Shown in pieces: positions 7,072 to 7,401 of a stretch of DNA of 7,401 nt; position 1 is the stretch's first letter; each line of letters starts with the position of its first letter. The DNA is from Myxococcales bacterium (GTDB taxonomy: Bacteria > Myxococcota > Polyangia > Fen-1088): the NCBI GenBank assembly GCA_003159055.1, contig PMLH01000030.1:366-7766 (forward strand), given 5' to 3'. Both the position numbers and the translations under genes were made by a program. Under the pieces are notes generated by a model, which did not search any database, was not told the origin of the DNA, and worked only from the letters and a program-made list of their open reading frames with translations.

Positions 7072-7401
7072 CTACGGACAAGCCGGAATCGGGGTCACCC
7101 CGGCGAGATTGCTGATGTTGCTTTGCAGTCCGCTTGGCGCTGTGCCGGTGATGTTGGCCGCGATCACGCCCTCCGCGACGCGCGCATTGATGTCGGAAAG
7201 GCTGGCCGTGGACCAACTGTCGCCCGCGGCGGAAGCGCCGGCGCTGGTGTCGACCAAGATGGTCTTTCCCGTGAGGCTATGAAGATAGGCGTAGGTCGCG
7301 GTGGCCGCGTTGTACGTGCTGCTCGTGGTGCCGGATTCGAGGAAGCCCTTGTTGTTGCCGACGCCCGTCGTCCAAACCATGTCGTAGTTCACGTTCTTCA
7401 T
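7072..7401 (-). CDS. C-terminal part of an unrecognised, probably exported protein (runs off window)
   Basis: An open frame of 109 codons ends at TAG 7074-7072. Its first visible codon is ATG at the very last base of the window, so the true start may lie outside and I treat it as partial. The sequence is rich in Ser, Thr, Ala, Gly and Asn and poor in charge (for example GFLESGTTSSTYNAATATYA and LVDTSAGASAAGDSWSTASL), with a single Cys three residues from the end (IPACP). Such composition is common in secreted or surface proteins and hydrolases, but I do not recognise a family or a catalytic motif. There is no signal peptide in the visible part. A 6-bp hairpin, GCCTCG/CGAGGC (7037-7042 and 7047-7052), lies 20 nt after the stop without a T-tract. 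The coding call rests on open length and non-random composition. Confidence 0.6.
   Translation of the reverse strand: MKNVNYDMVWTTGVGNNKGFLESGTTSSTYNAATATYAYLHSLTGKTILVDTSAGASAAGDSWSTASLSDINARVAEGVIAANITGTAPSGLQSNISNLAGVTPIPACP

Overview
The window is GC-rich and reads as bacterial chromosomal DNA. Giant Ser/Thr-kinase-like, ATPase and GAF proteins ending in an enzymatic output domain are best known from Myxococcota and filamentous cyanobacteria. Together with the high GC this suggests Myxococcota or a similar large-genome, signalling-rich lineage. That assignment is inference; no marker gene is present.

Layout. Positions 1-122 hold nothing I can call. Positions 123-5453 (minus strand) are one huge gene of up to 1776 codons. 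In order it encodes a kinase-like domain, an AAA_16-type ATPase with a winged-helix-like segment, a long TPR-like helical region, a GAF sensor domain, a short coiled coil and a SpoIIE/RsbU-type PP2C phosphatase. A 196-bp gap with possible control sites separates it from a divergent two-gene plus-strand operon. The first gene encodes a small GHKL/RsbW-like ATP-binding protein (5650-6141). The second, overlapping it by 8 bp, encodes a STAS-domain protein resembling an anti-sigma-factor antagonist (6134-6511). Positions 6512-6775 are non-coding, with an inverted repeat and a weak hairpin. A minus-strand stretch at about 6857-7009 is a fragment of a short-chain dehydrogenase, probably a gene remnant. 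The minus-strand C-terminus of an unrecognised, probably exported protein (7072-7401) runs off the right edge.

How the genes may work together. The three intact genes contain every component of a partner-switching circuit: a PP2C phosphatase (RsbU/SpoIIE/SiaA role), a GHKL kinase or anti-sigma-like protein (RsbW/SiaB role) and a STAS protein with a candidate phospho-serine (RsbV/SiaC role). The likely scheme is that signals sensed by the giant protein set its phosphatase activity, which removes phosphate placed on the STAS protein by the GHKL protein. The kinase-like domain of the giant protein departs from canonical residues at several catalytic positions, so it may be a weak kinase or a regulatory pseudokinase. 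No sigma factor, diguanylate cyclase or other obvious output gene lies in the window, so the final target is unknown.
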